A stretch of 55,059 nucleotides of DNA from Bodo saltans (lineage: Eukaryota; Euglenozoa; Kinetoplastea; Eubodonida; Bodonidae). The stretch covers positions 2,496 through 57,554 of the forward strand of contig CYKH01002012.1 in assembly GCA_001460835.1 (NCBI GenBank), given 5' to 3'. The notes beneath the pieces were generated by a model. That model was not told the origin of the DNA and ran no database searches. It was given only the letters and a program-made list of their open reading frames with translations. How positions within the stretch are numbered: the first letter of the stretch is position 1; every line of letters begins with the position of its first letter. Shown here one piece after another: positions 40,601 to 50,310 of the stretch. The position numbers were made by a program, and so were the translations under genes.

Positions 40601-41458
40601 CATTGCTTCTCGCCTGCTACGTTGGACCAAATCCTTCCAACCACATTGTTTTCCCTCCTCGAATCGCCTCGTCCCACGCAAGTACTTGTTCTTCAGCGTG
40701 CAGCGTGTTTACGGACTTGCCTGGAGGCCGTGCTACGCCGTATTGACGACGCGACTCCTTGTGTCTCGCACATGCGGCATTCATCTCCATCTTCACCCCC
40801 TGCAGCAGAACCAAATTGCCAAGAAGGTCTGTTTCAATGCGTGAAAATGGCGTCACGTGCGTCGAGGTTGGTGTCAGAATACCAGCGTTACCGTCAACGT
40901 CAAGACGCCCAGCAGCAACCACCGCCGCTGCAGTCACAAAACGAAAGTTTGCCTCCCAGTCGTAGCGCCGCTTCTGCTCCACCCACGACATCCTCGTCAC
41001 CAATTCCTGCCGGTGGGACACAATCTCTTCCCGATTTTGCGAGATCTATTTGGTTAGTCGCGCTTGTCGCTGCCTCCACTGCTATCAAGCTTGCCAAGAC
41101 ATCGCCGCAGCTACCAGAAACTCGCAGCAACGGTGTTAGTCATGGTGACCACCAACATACAAACCATCAGGGAGGTGGAGTAGGAGGAGTTGTAGGGGTA
41201 TTCAGGCCTCAGCTTCTAGAGCACTTGATCGGCACTGCTGCCCCGTCCCCTGCGTCGCATCAAATCGTGCGCGACGGTGTGCGACAAGCAATTCTATCAG
41301 GGATGCCTGTGTCTGCAAAGGCTGCGGGACTTATTGTGCAGCATGGGTATTGGTCCTCATGCCTGGACCTTATCGCCCGGCAGCACCGAGATGCGATATT
41401 GAGTTCGTTGACCAACATTAACCCGGACGCGGCCATGAAGCTCTTGGATTCCCTCTAA
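37604..41458 (+). CDS. Large helical-repeat protein, probably mitochondrial (PPR/TPR-like)
   Basis: ATG at 37604; 1284 residues. The N terminus (MRRSSISVAVPTICLQARAC) is basic, hydroxylated and free of acids, as in mitochondrial presequences. The body is predicted almost wholly helical and repeatedly shows W-x-x-A-L, the hallmark of degenerate pentatricopeptide-like repeats in kinetoplastid organellar proteins: QWAAALTF (about 308), RWQEALHV (343), DWLAALRH (541), DWKDALTL (647), PWSTALAL (691) and SWELALGV (918). Low-complexity Ser/Pro/Gln inserts separate the helical blocks, notably at about 1100-1150. PPR proteins bind organellar RNA and take part in processing, editing or translation. That role is inferred from pattern, and standard 35-residue spacing was not established. 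The frame is intact. Confidence 0.75.
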   Translation: MRRSSISVAVPTICLQARACGAPPTNIAAALDNNLSISPEQVRQLGEKEFPLVRRPVVHYSRYVSPQWLLGCSLIRHMDDVVTAELRSQHSLADNAAVTVVLHGDEAASTTDKSADIANNGGIVNPLDPRLRSVVNLAYLLTKRLYLPPSSVSPNAWQSSLILLRNATTLLGNFPSMSDADNDGKLKLLRCALSRYYDDTSAAHLVRNCSQSGGALWKETLLMYQAMHDIWTSNRNAADAASAVSGEGVSSASGDMTEVFPDGYITQSKTLPLVKTAPLHVSRLFTRPNPPVLRSIRLMTLTTLLDAGQWAAALTFTTHALFSRDFPSHMAIGYLLRVLGEASRWQEALHVTTLALNLVETRNVAILSTTQQLQGQTNVPLTKERAPPDSETSAVTDAADSNSLDRWLGTLHTGLKVVAQHGLDAARQDVKGNVEMTVNDIVPPNWAALVTALLRRSEAATAFTPVGTTAGGPSTNRQRMDSKLMFMIDQLQALTNSQTIAPMASNQKIEQLSHSLGRTNLTTNHSSAAVFAAARGAAMSGDWLAALRHLSIQNRTHSFVANNNSGEECIEAATVRVFILDAMPKGTLPSAMLRLRSVLDATHPYATAPQSNALDIATKQQLNVISMREKEAIIVSCASSRLPLVPGDWKDALTLLAEPLRYPDAPPVLVPAVHGSTPQSIGHALWVPGLPWSTALALFQASRTQLLVAEAKTMADASSAAAADETSSSMRHFTKSSDQHEGVYTSAMMHLAENLAHFLDSTNTTTSSATTPPHRAAKVLDDLLRDLLHKSCVSPSAALLASRTSSQLLLGGESDNNLLQIHGSVLSPKVLFYALTTKSPRPLSSQTTARRHRISSWETGMKYVALWARQTARKLPERSDESVWSTMPCFPILAALDRLSNQAQERSVGDVEPPSNSWELALGVWKWTRNSQPGAIQKANHASSSHKPGRAAEQVTLIALKTASVLLQAADRTGSPQPANAACRLLFDILHRHKLKSPVHCFSPATLDQILPTTLFSLLESPRPTQVLVLQRAACLRTCLEAVLRRIDDATPCVSHMRHSSPSSPPAAEPNCQEGLFQCVKMASRASRLVSEYQRYRQRQDAQQQPPPLQSQNESLPPSRSAASAPPTTSSSPIPAGGTQSLPDFARSIWLVALVAASTAIKLAKTSPQLPETRSNGVSHGDHQHTNHQGGGVGGVVGVFRPQLLEHLIGTAAPSPASHQIVRDGVRQAILSGMPVSAKAAGLIVQHGYWSSCLDLIARQHRDAILSSLTNINPDAAMKLLDSL

Positions 41459-41644
41459 CCTATGATGTTGAGCTTTGGTACAGTTGAACATGTGTGGCTG
41501 TAGGTGTTGTTTATTTTCTTTGTGACTGAAACAGTTTGTATTAGTTGAGTATTCGCGTGTCTTTTCTTCAGTTACTTCGATTCACTGCACCTTATTCGAT
41601 TCGAAGGATTGTAGGTCTTAGTTACATAAATTTAGTGAGCGACA

Positions 41645-43559
41645 ATGTCACAGAGGCAACTGACGCACACGGTTTTCCTGATGTGTGTGTTGCTCTCTTC
41701 TGTTGTCACTGCCCAAAGTAGTGGGAGGGATCCATACAAAGTCCTTGGCGTAGGACGATCTGCCTCTGCCTCACAAATCAAGAAAAAGTATCGCCAGCTC
41801 GCTCGAAAATATCACCCTGATCTCAACAAAGACGCTGGCGCGAAAGAGAAATTCTACGCCATTAACAAAGCGTACGAGACCATTTCAGATGACGAAAAGC
41901 GAAAAGCATACGACCTGTACGGAACAGATGACATGCAACAACAACAGCAGCATGGAGGAGGAGGTTTCCCAGGTGGAGGCAATCCGTACGCAAACTTCAA
42001 CACAGGGACTCATTTTGACAACTCATATTCGTTTGGCGGTTCTCAGCAGCGTCGTGGCGGTGGTGGTGGAAGCGGAATGCCGCCCGAGTTTGAACAGTTT
42101 TTCCGGCAACGCCAGCAGGCTGAAGGTGCAAAGCGTAGAGCTACTAGCGGCGGTGGTCGGAGCACAGCATCCTCAAGGCAGACCAAGAAGTCTTCAGGGT
42201 TATCCTTTGAAAGTGTGTTTGGGTCCTCAGTGTTTTCTGATGTCGAAGGGACGAGAAAGGAAAACAAAAAGCCTTCACGTGAAACAGAGCCTGTGAAGAA
42301 GAGTTGGATGGAGACAATATTTGGTTCGATGGGAGGTGGCAGTGGAGGAGGACCACCACCAGGAGGGCCGCCCCATAATAATGCTCCAGACGACTTCGAA
42401 CGGTCAACTCCTAGACCAAAGACCCCGAAACGCCAGCAGCGTCAAGAAACGGCAAAGGGGAAGAAGGCTTCTCCCGAAGAAGCAGCAAAGAAATTCGGCG
42501 GGAGTTTTTCACAAGATCAATTTCCTGGCACCTCACAACAAAACAGGAAACCAAGTCATTCCAACAAGAATGGACGTGAACAAGAAGATGTGCCACGACA
42601 CAACAAAAAAAGTTCCTCTGCACCCTCACAAGACGACATGAAGCGCTTCTCGTCAATGTTTGAAGGATCGGAGCCACCTCCGAAAGAAATGTTTGAGAGT
42701 GCAGACCCAAACGGTGATGGCACACCTAACGGCCCGGAAAACAGTGAAGCGTTCCAGCGATGGTTTTCGCAGAAGTTCGGAGATGGGCCTAGTGGCCCTG
42801 GTGGTGCAGGTGGCCCAGGTGGATCAGCGCCGCCCTCATCAAAACGAAAGACGGCAAAGACAAAGAAACGCTCGGATGCAAAGTCAAAGAGCGAGAATTC
42901 TGAAGGAATCCCACGCTCGAAAGGACAAACAACGTCAGACAAAAGCGGCAAAGACAAGAAATCAGAGAAACAGTCTGCAAAAAGCTCAGCGGTTACATCA
43001 ATTCCGGACATTGTTCCTTTTTCTGCAAACGCACTCCGCGAACTTTGTGTTGACTTGACGTCGCCAGCGTTGTCGTCGACTCTCCCAACACGGTGCATCG
43101 TTGTGTTCTCGGCGTCCACTACGGCTGCTGCTGGACGAGTTCTCTTTGGTTCGTTAAGGAGCTCTTTGTCCACATCTACTGATAATGACCGAAATCCGAA
43201 CAAACCCAAGGCGCGTTTGATGGCCAACGATGTCGTCTTCTTCGTTCCTAAGCATGATGTTTTGAATGCATCTTTGACCCTCCGAGAAGTGCTTCTTCCA
43301 CAACAGACTTCCTCATCATCTTCATCCGATGATGATCCTACCATCGCTTCCTACTCGAGTGTGATGTATCGGTTGCCCCATTGTGGTAGTTATCATCCAG
43401 CAAGCAAGTATGCTAAAGTGCCACTCCGGCTCGCTGGGGAGCATTGTGTCACAGTCCTCTGGTCATCGTCCACGCAGACCAGCAGTGCGCGTAGAAAGCG
43501 TCGATATGCAGTTGCTGGTCTTCACATATCGCAGCCACTTGGCGACGAGGATACTTTCA
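41645..43559 (+). CDS. ER-type J-domain protein, 3' end lost in assembly gap
   Basis: ATG at 41645. A signal peptide ([17 protein letters not shown]) is followed by a classical J domain (about 29-92: [20 protein letters not shown], then [10 protein letters not shown] with HPD, then [20 protein letters not shown]). Next comes a Gly/Gln-rich G/F-like region and a long Lys/Ser/Gly-rich disordered stretch (about 170-455). A folded part begins near 460 ([40 protein letters not shown]), possibly a thioredoxin-like domain as in secretory-pathway J proteins such as DNAJC16. At 43560 the gene runs into 920 N; right of the gap only retroelement sequence in the other orientation is seen. So the 3' end is missing, either hidden in the gap or removed by the insertion. 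Expected role: Hsp70 co-chaperone in the ER lumen. Confidence 0.85.
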
Positions 43560-44479
43560 NNNNNNNNNNNNNNNNNNNNNNNNNNNNNNNNNNNNNNNNN
43601 NNNNNNNNNNNNNNNNNNNNNNNNNNNNNNNNNNNNNNNNNNNNNNNNNNNNNNNNNNNNNNNNNNNNNNNNNNNNNNNNNNNNNNNNNNNNNNNNNNNN
43701 NNNNNNNNNNNNNNNNNNNNNNNNNNNNNNNNNNNNNNNNNNNNNNNNNNNNNNNNNNNNNNNNNNNNNNNNNNNNNNNNNNNNNNNNNNNNNNNNNNNN
43801 NNNNNNNNNNNNNNNNNNNNNNNNNNNNNNNNNNNNNNNNNNNNNNNNNNNNNNNNNNNNNNNNNNNNNNNNNNNNNNNNNNNNNNNNNNNNNNNNNNNN
43901 NNNNNNNNNNNNNNNNNNNNNNNNNNNNNNNNNNNNNNNNNNNNNNNNNNNNNNNNNNNNNNNNNNNNNNNNNNNNNNNNNNNNNNNNNNNNNNNNNNNN
44001 NNNNNNNNNNNNNNNNNNNNNNNNNNNNNNNNNNNNNNNNNNNNNNNNNNNNNNNNNNNNNNNNNNNNNNNNNNNNNNNNNNNNNNNNNNNNNNNNNNNN
44101 NNNNNNNNNNNNNNNNNNNNNNNNNNNNNNNNNNNNNNNNNNNNNNNNNNNNNNNNNNNNNNNNNNNNNNNNNNNNNNNNNNNNNNNNNNNNNNNNNNNN
44201 NNNNNNNNNNNNNNNNNNNNNNNNNNNNNNNNNNNNNNNNNNNNNNNNNNNNNNNNNNNNNNNNNNNNNNNNNNNNNNNNNNNNNNNNNNNNNNNNNNNN
44301 NNNNNNNNNNNNNNNNNNNNNNNNNNNNNNNNNNNNNNNNNNNNNNNNNNNNNNNNNNNNNNNNNNNNNNNNNNNNNNNNNNNNNNNNNNNNNNNNNNNN
44401 NNNNNNNNNNNNNNNNNNNNNNNNNNNNNNNNNNNNNNNNNNNNNNNNNNNNNNNNNNNNNNNNNNNNNNNNNNNNNNN
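43560..44479. other. Assembly gap (920 N)
   Basis: 920 N between the J-domain gene and the minus-strand RNase H remnant. It probably hides the 3' end of the J-domain gene and the end of the retroelement. Confidence 0.99.
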
Positions 44480-45105
44480 CGGATAAACTCGTCTTCTTCT
44501 TCTGGATGACGCAATGGACTGCTGCCGCTGTTGTCATGTCGTGCCAGAGCCAATGGGCCGCGTTGTCCGATTTCATCGAGCATGAATGCTTTCCACGATG
44601 CACTCACTCGCTCCTGTTCAATCGCCTTTCCGCGTGACGGTGAGTCGGCTACGTTAACTTCGGAAGGGACAGTGATGACTCGGAGGGCAACGTTAACTCC
44701 TGCCAACAGGACATTGGCCTTGGCGTTGCGACGCGTCAGCACGACCGCTGCGGCTGTGTTGTCGATGAGCAGGTGGATTCGGTCCGTTTCAGGGCGTTCA
44801 CGCGAAGCCCATCCGATGCATTCAATGGCGACATAAAGTTCCTTGTTAAAATTGTGATTCTCTTAAAATCTGGTGGGTATGGTATGCAAGTGGTCCGGCA
44901 ACTTTAAGACGCCGCCTTCCATTTCAATGAACCCCGAGCGCTTGTCACTTGCATCCGAGGCCATGAACGATTTTCCGCGCGATGGGGCGCTGCGGAACCA
45001 TCGCTGAATATTTGCCGCTAGTTCCTCACTTGTAAGCTCGACTGTTGTAGACGCCCAGGGTGCTTTCGCTGTGTTTAAGGAGCGGTTTCCTCAAGACTGG
45101 ATAGC
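44480..45105 (-). mobile_element. Retroelement RNase H remnant (minus orientation)
   Basis: Minus-strand translation gives a recognisable RNase H. ELTSEELAANIQRWFRSAP leads into SFMASDASDKRSGFIEMEGG (first Asp), then, after a stop and frame slip near 44865, KELYVAIECIGWASRERP (Glu), DRIHLLIDNTAAAVVLTRR (second Asp) and VITVPSEVNVADSPSRGK (last Asp). All four acidic positions are present, but the stop makes it nonfunctional as given. It then continues as EQERVSASWKAFMLDEIGQR to the gap edge. It is the better preserved of two copies in the window (other copy 22390-23030, opposite orientation). Probably the C-terminal end of a DIRS-like RT/RNase H polyprotein. Confidence 0.72.
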
Positions 45106-46672
45106 AGAGGCTGAAATTCCATCCATGTGATGGGCTGAGAGCCTTTTTCTTTTCTGAAATTTGCTTTTGAAACGAAAACACTTCCTTCCTTTTCCCCCAC
45201 CAATGCAATCTTGGAATTCATATTTGTTCTTTGCTTTCAAGAACACTAGGATTATCACGAAAAAAAAAACATTTTGTGTCACGAGTTCTCAACGACTGGA
45301 GGTTTTACTCTATCATCTTATTCGTCCATCCGCCCATCCATGTATCCATCTATCCTTCCAATTATTTAAATTGATGTTCTCTGTAGTGATTTTCCGCCAC
45401 AAAGCTATCTACCGGTAACCACCACCGTCCCTTTCTGTAATTACTGTTTAATGATACGTCTGATGGCCGCGGTGTTTGTCTGTCCATTCACTCTCCTTTG
45501 TCCCACAAGGTAGTCGACGACAATCCGTCCGTTCCAGTGTCACTTTGTTTCGTCGTTTAACAAGGTTCCACGCCCTGGCTTCTCCTCTTGCCGCGTAGGT
45601 TCTGTCTTTTACCAACATACGTCTCGTCCAGGGACAATCTTTCTGGCCTATGCCAATAGCCCGTTGGAATACAAGGGCCATCATTTTTTTGTTCGTTGTA
45701 TTCTTTTTAAATTCTCTCTGGATTCCTGTTGTATTGGTGCCACCTTCCTTGATATTGCATCTTAGCAATGTTCTCAACGACAAGAAAACCCCCCTTCAAA
45801 AGGGATCTGAAGTGATCTGGAGAGGCGGTGCGACGAGCGACAAGCTGCCTTCTGTTTGATCACCTGCTGCAGGGCAACGGACTGTGTGCCTCAGGCAGCA
45901 GGCGGAAGACGGCGAGAACGACGTTGACGGCAAAGAAGGATGCCATTTTGGTGGCATCATTACTATTCACGGCGACAACTAACCTCGCTGTTGGGGTGAT
46001 GAAGAATACTTCCTCAGGGCCGACCTGATCAACTTGAGGGTCGATTTGATCAACCCCAGGGCCAACCACAGGACGGACTTGATCATCTCCAAGAACGCGT
46101 TGATACTGTTTGATCTTGTGCAGAAAAGTACCCCTCCGTCAGCGCCAGCTTGCCTACTCTGAGAGTTCATTTTCCTTCCTTCCTTCCTTCCTTCCTCCCC
46201 CAGTTTGTGTTGTACGTGTCTTTCACAAAAGAAAATGAAACTATGAGCACGGTAACGATACACGATGCTACCCATCTGAACTGTCTTTAAGACAGTATAT
46301 TTTCCGAAGTAGCGGTCGCCGAGAGACGCATGAGTCATGGCTGACTCCCTCACGGATAAGTGTTGACATCTCTGAGATTCGCAAAGTCATGCCATGCCAA
46401 ACGAAACGCGTCAGTCATTGACGCGTGAGCGATTTCGTCATTTTTGCGTGTGTAGATCAACGAGGTTCTGTATGTCCGTATGGCTTTGAGCCAATCACAG
46501 TGCTGTTGTCCACCTTGTTCTTGGCTTATTGAGCCCCTTATCCTGAAAAAAGGCGCAACTATCCTGTTTTGTAAATTGAGAGGGATGCGTGTATTTCTGC
46601 CCCTTATTTCTCCACCTGAGCAACACAAAGCTGCTTTCGCCATCTTTGGAACACCTGATTGGATACAGCAAC
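45106..46672. other. Region without a recognisable gene
   Basis: About 1.5 kb. It contains a poly-pyrimidine/CATC-rich stretch (45320-45365), a (TTCC)6 microsatellite (46172-46195) and a patch with GATCAA recurring near 46026, 46048 and 46080. Minus-strand frames near 45450-45780 are Lys/Arg-rich but show no family. It may be old retroelement sequence; nothing firm can be called. Confidence 0.5.
46172..46195. repeat. (TTCC)6 microsatellite
   Basis: Six uninterrupted TTCC units in noncoding sequence upstream of the orphan gene at 46673. Confidence 0.9.
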
Positions 46673-47578
46673 ATGATAAGGGCCCGCATTTACCTCGAAG
46701 GGAAAATCTTGCTCCGCCTCATTGTCGACGAAACAACGGTGTTTAGTTCAGATGAGGATCAATCTGGAGATTTTTCGAAAATTCGGATCGTCGATACATC
46801 GTGGAAATCAACTTCCTCCAACGTGCATGAGATCAGCGCAAAAGTAGGTTGTGTGCGACAAAATCCTGTTTGCTACATCAAGGAGACATCAACTGTAACC
46901 GTCGTTGCCATTTTCGGTTCCCCATTATTCCTTGCTCACGATGTGTATCTCGTGATGATGCCCGTTGAGAGGGGCTCTCCTTTGATGAGGCTCCAAGAGT
47001 TGCACAAAAGAACGCTTCAAAAACTTTGCCGTACAGGACCCGGTCCCCCTTTTGGTCAGCTTTGCGTTAAGCGCAAGGAATGGGCCGATTCCTACGCCTG
47101 TGGTGTCGAATGCCGCTCGGCAATGATTAGCAACGTTGCGCGATACCACCTCACGCGGGCTTCCAGAAAGCTCTCGAAACAGCCTAACGAACATGTGTCA
47201 TTCGTTGTTTATGCAGAGGGATGTGAGGTGATTTTTGTAGAGTCCCCAATCACGAGTCGATGCGATGTAAACTCAGACCAAATTGTTGAGGTTCGTTTCG
47301 AAGACAGTCATGCGGTGAGTGGTCGTCTTCGCAGCCGCAGCCGTGGTTTCCGCGTGTCAATTAGATGCACAGGCGATTGCTGCGCTGATGGGTCGGTTCA
47401 CAGAACAGTAATCGAATCGCCAGATTTTTTCACTCCGTACCCACTCACCCCCAGGGGCTCAATACTCTTTTTCCGCATAGACGACGCTCGATGCTGCCCT
47501 CGACTTGGGCCATTGTCGCATGAGCACGCAACCGTTTCTAGTGGGTCATACACGCTAGAAGTCGTTTGCATGCCATGA
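46673..47578 (+). CDS. Orphan hypothetical protein, 301 residues
   Basis: The ATG at 46673 begins MIRARIYLEGKILLRLIVDE; a longer frame to 46589 has no ATG. The frame is intact for 301 codons, in a neighbourhood where everything else is decayed. The protein has no signal peptide or membrane segment. Alternating hydrophobic patterns suggest beta structure (TVTVVAIFGSPLFLAHDVYL, HVSFVVYAEGCEVIFVESP), and there are several Cys (GVECRSA, RCTGDCCADG). No family is recognised. It could be a lineage-specific gene, a gene carried by a retroelement, or a fortunate open frame. Length and protein-like composition favour a real gene. Confidence 0.55.
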   Translation: MIRARIYLEGKILLRLIVDETTVFSSDEDQSGDFSKIRIVDTSWKSTSSNVHEISAKVGCVRQNPVCYIKETSTVTVVAIFGSPLFLAHDVYLVMMPVERGSPLMRLQELHKRTLQKLCRTGPGPPFGQLCVKRKEWADSYACGVECRSAMISNVARYHLTRASRKLSKQPNEHVSFVVYAEGCEVIFVESPITSRCDVNSDQIVEVRFEDSHAVSGRLRSRSRGFRVSIRCTGDCCADGSVHRTVIESPDFFTPYPLTPRGSILFFRIDDARCCPRLGPLSHEHATVSSGSYTLEVVCMP

Positions 47579-48056
47579 GTCGCCGTTTGCAGCGGCGACG
47601 GTTCTGATAAAGCAATGCTTGCTGAGATCAGGGCCAGCGCAGATCAACGCAATTTTCGTTGCATCCGCATCGTCGATGGGAAACTCGCTTGATTTCTTGA
47701 CAGCTCGGCATTTATCAAAAAGTGGGAGGTTCCCCGCATGGTGCGGTAGTCTCGGACAAATTTGGAGCGTTTGAGCCGATGTCGCGTGCGGTTGCTAGCA
47801 GTTCACAATTGTTTTACAAGTTCAAAAGGCATGTCGCATTTCAGCCGACACTCCGGCCATGGACAACTGTCCTGTTGGATACCCGATGCAGCGATGCATT
47901 AATGTACGGTTACTTGTCAGGGCTCCCGCCAGATGATGGCGCTAGCAGGTTGGGAAGATTCGTTTTACGTTTGGTGGGCTGTGTAGTTTCTGTTGCATTT
48001 TATCATCCTGTTGATGTTTAGGCTTGAATTCTGCTTGCTTTTTGAGGGAGGCTATT
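47579..48056 (-). other. Low-information stretch, probably the continuing 3' end of a retroelement ORF
   Basis: No intact gene. Minus-strand fragments (around 47830-47950: HHLAGALTSNRTLMHRCIGY) faintly resemble the end of a tyrosine recombinase, where a T-L-M-x-Y motif carries the nucleophile; here the Tyr position is displaced. Very tentative. Confidence 0.3.
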
Positions 48057-48641
48057 TCAATAACATTGATCCCATTTAGAAATGGTGCGAGCTCGTGTTA
48101 TGTCAAAACGTTGACGGCTCTGTTTGACAGTCATCTCTGTCCTCCTGGTCGTGCCACACTGCCTTTGTTGAAAATGCAGGTTCCTTGCTCTGTCCTCGTC
48201 CTCCTGCTCAACATGACACTTCCAATTTCCGTCGTGGAGTCTTTTCCATCTGCTACCCGTGAATCCTGCTGCCGCCGCGCTACTGCTCGTTTTCTTTAAC
48301 AACTTTAGTTCCTCCTGGTTAGCACCTTTTCGCATGCGCATGACTTCTTCGCCCCTTCCTTGGGTGAAGTAGATTACCAGCCAAGACGGAAAGCGGTTTC
48401 TCGTCTTTTTCTTGAAGCCATTTGCAGAGTTGTCGTAGCATCGCCTCGGTCGCCACGCCACGCGTATTTTACGGGCAATCTTGTTCTGTAACGTAAACCC
48501 CTGGGACATTTTTATTGCTTGGGAACATCTCAAGCAGTTGGTATCGTACTGTTTGAGGCTTTGCTTCTGCAAGGCGCGGTCGACAAGGACTCTGCGCGCA
48601 TCTTTTACATCCTTCTTGTCTATATTCTTCTTTGCGGCCAT
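48057..48641 (-). mobile_element. Retroelement-derived ORF, possibly tyrosine-recombinase N-terminal part
   Basis: A 194-codon minus-strand frame, very Lys/Arg-rich. The start (VLVDRALQKQSLKQYDTN) resembles the helical core-binding region of tyrosine recombinases. The natural continuation after TVRYQLLEMF is in another frame (QLLEMFPSNKNVPGVYVTEQ), so the open frame is a mosaic of frames and the ORF is decayed. A stretch encoding TTEIGSVMLSRR (48208-48235 region) recurs at 50872-50899. Together with the nearby RT this suggests a DIRS-like VIPER/TATE element. Confidence 0.4.
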
Positions 48642-48948
48642 GCAGGGCCGGCGGAGGCAGACTCGTTACATTGCTATGTCGAATGAAATGCGTGGCCGTT
48701 AACTTCCTATCCAGCGTCGCATAATGTCGATTTCTTGTAAGATTTTGTAAGACTCCCACTTCGCCGTTGATTTTTATCTCAAGAAAACGCGTCGTACTCC
48801 ATCGGTTTTGTTAGCATTCGAATCGTCATTTGTTGTCGAAAAGACCTCTTATTCCCGTCCATCAGATGATTGATTTAATCCCATTCCTTCGTCAGCTGCT
48901 CATAGTGGTGAAAAGTTGAGCTTCTGTATCTCGAAAAAATGAGCTGAC

Positions 48949-49302
48949 CTAATCTGAACAGAGTGCGCTCCTCGTGATGGGCGGAGTAACAAACCAACAC
49001 TCCTTGGACGCTGCTTTCTTCAGGCGTACTCGCCACATCCCAAATGTGCTACCTTTTTTCTTCTTCCTCGGGCCTTGCGCGGATCGAGCGTCACATTTCG
49101 CCAGAGAAGGCGGTGTCTTCCATGGCCGCTTCGCATGAGTTTTAGTACAATTCCTCCGGCCACAGACGCCAAGTCGTGCAAAGTCCCAACAGAGGGACTT
49201 GGGGTGGCCTGGCCGCCGCACTGGTCTGCGTGCCATCACGTACATCCTCCCGCCCACAGCGATTTTCGGGGACAAACTCCTGTGCGGTAGGCCCTTGATC
49301 AT
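48949..49302 (-). mobile_element. Retroelement fragment with CCCH zinc finger
   Basis: A minus-strand frame of about 117 codons containing CWDFARLGVCGRRNCTKTH, spacing C-x8-C-x4-C-x3-H, a CCCH-type finger within a very basic region (KRPWKTPP, QGPRKKKKGS). It lies directly downstream of the RT fragment in another frame. CCCH fingers bind RNA and would fit a Gag-like part. No intact start. Confidence 0.5.
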
Positions 49303-49304
49303 CT

Positions 49305-49700
49305 TCAGGGCGATGCGGTCGGAGCATACTCCCCCTCGAATCGGATGTTATCCGACTCGGCGCGCTTGACTGCGAGGAGGGCATGCACCGCCGATGCGCC
49401 GCGGTAGGGGTGCACGGCACGACGTGCAAAATCTACCAATACCCAAGTCGTGCCTTGTGCGACTTCGCAAGCCTGGTGTTGCCCCATGGCTAGGGTGCGC
49501 AAGCAGTATAGCTCTTTTTCGTGTCTGAAAACGAATGCCCTTGCGACCTCGTCGGCAAGGGTGAACTGATCGTAATACGATCGCATATCTAATTGTACGC
49601 AGTATGGGCCTGCGTGAATGTCGTCGCGCATATCTGCGCGCGACTCACCCACGCAGTACCGGTCTTTCCACTGCTTGAACTGCCAATATCATCGCTATGG
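49305..49700 (-). mobile_element. Reverse transcriptase fragment of a DIRS-like retroelement
   Basis: A minus-strand frame that opens near 49700 after in-frame stops and closes at 49305. It contains WQFKQWKDRYCVGESRADMR, then YCVQLDMRSYYDQFTLADEV (motif A with the first catalytic Asp), FVFRHEKELYCLRTLAMGQH (palm strands leading to motif B, with the LxMGQxxA signature), and TTWVLVDFARRA. Motif C may be the later SDNIRFEG, with Asp-Asn in place of the usual Asp-Asp pair, as expected in DIRS-type and VIPER-type enzymes. The fragment is about 130 codons, so most of the enzyme is missing or out of frame. It shows that this block derives from an RT-coding element. Confidence 0.7.
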
Positions 49701-50310
49701 TCGAGCTGGCCTTTCATCGTGCCGCCTGGAACCAAAACTCCATGGACGCAGCGGCTTCCTGAGGTGTACTCGTGTGCTTGTCCGCATCCCGCACAAGGCA
49801 GACCTCTATCAGCGCCTGCGACGTCGTCCATCCAGATGTTCCACGCTGCCTAATCTTTGTAGTAAGACAGACTTGTAGCAAGCGACGCTTCCGCAACAGG
49901 AAAGGAACAGTCAGAGTGAACCAACGACTTTGGCGAGCATGCCTCTCTGGTTGTCCACCATCGCTGACGCTCGACTCCAACAACGAGAGATGTAGTCCTC
50001 CCATCCATCCGCTGTTGTATCACAACAGATCTTTTTTCCTCGTCTTCGAAATAGCACTTTCCGTCTTTTGTCTTTATCTCACATCCATTGTGGAGCAAGC
50101 TATCGATGAGTTCGTCTGGGACCTGGTGGTTCTTCCTGCGAAACCCTTGGCTTGTAGTCTTTTAGGCGAACTCCGCCCATTCCCGCGCGATTCAGGCAGG
50201 CTCCGCGCATCCCCGGAAGTCCCTGACGCTCCATTCCTCCAACGCGAGTGATATCCACAACCACAGGTGTCTCGCTGTAAAGTGCTTGCGGTTGGGATAA
50301 GAGCGTCACG
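49701..50310 (-). mobile_element. Decayed upstream part of the retroelement
   Basis: Minus-strand protein-like pieces in changing frames (VVVDITRVGGMERQGLPGMR, VPDELIDSLLHNGCEIKTKD, KCYFEDEEKRSVVIQQRMDG, DVAGADRGLPCAGCGQAHEY) precede the RT fragment in the order expected for one polyprotein. None is intact. The assignment rests on position and orientation only. Confidence 0.4.

Noticed and set aside
42556-43344. Minus-strand frame of 262 codons
   Set aside because: Antisense to the Lys/Ser-rich part of the J-domain gene; composition mirrors the sense strand.
43522-44742. Long minus-strand frame of about 406 codons (and similar frames across 43383-44603)
   Set aside because: Open only because it crosses 920 N; only the RNase H part right of the gap is real sequence.
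45448-45783. Minus-strand Lys/Arg-rich frame of 111 codons as a gene
   Set aside because: No start context, no recognisable domain and isolated among noncoding repeats; kept only as a possible element trace.
47722-48021. Plus-strand frame of 99 codons
   Set aside because: No ATG at its start, no protein pattern, and lies over probable minus-strand element sequence.
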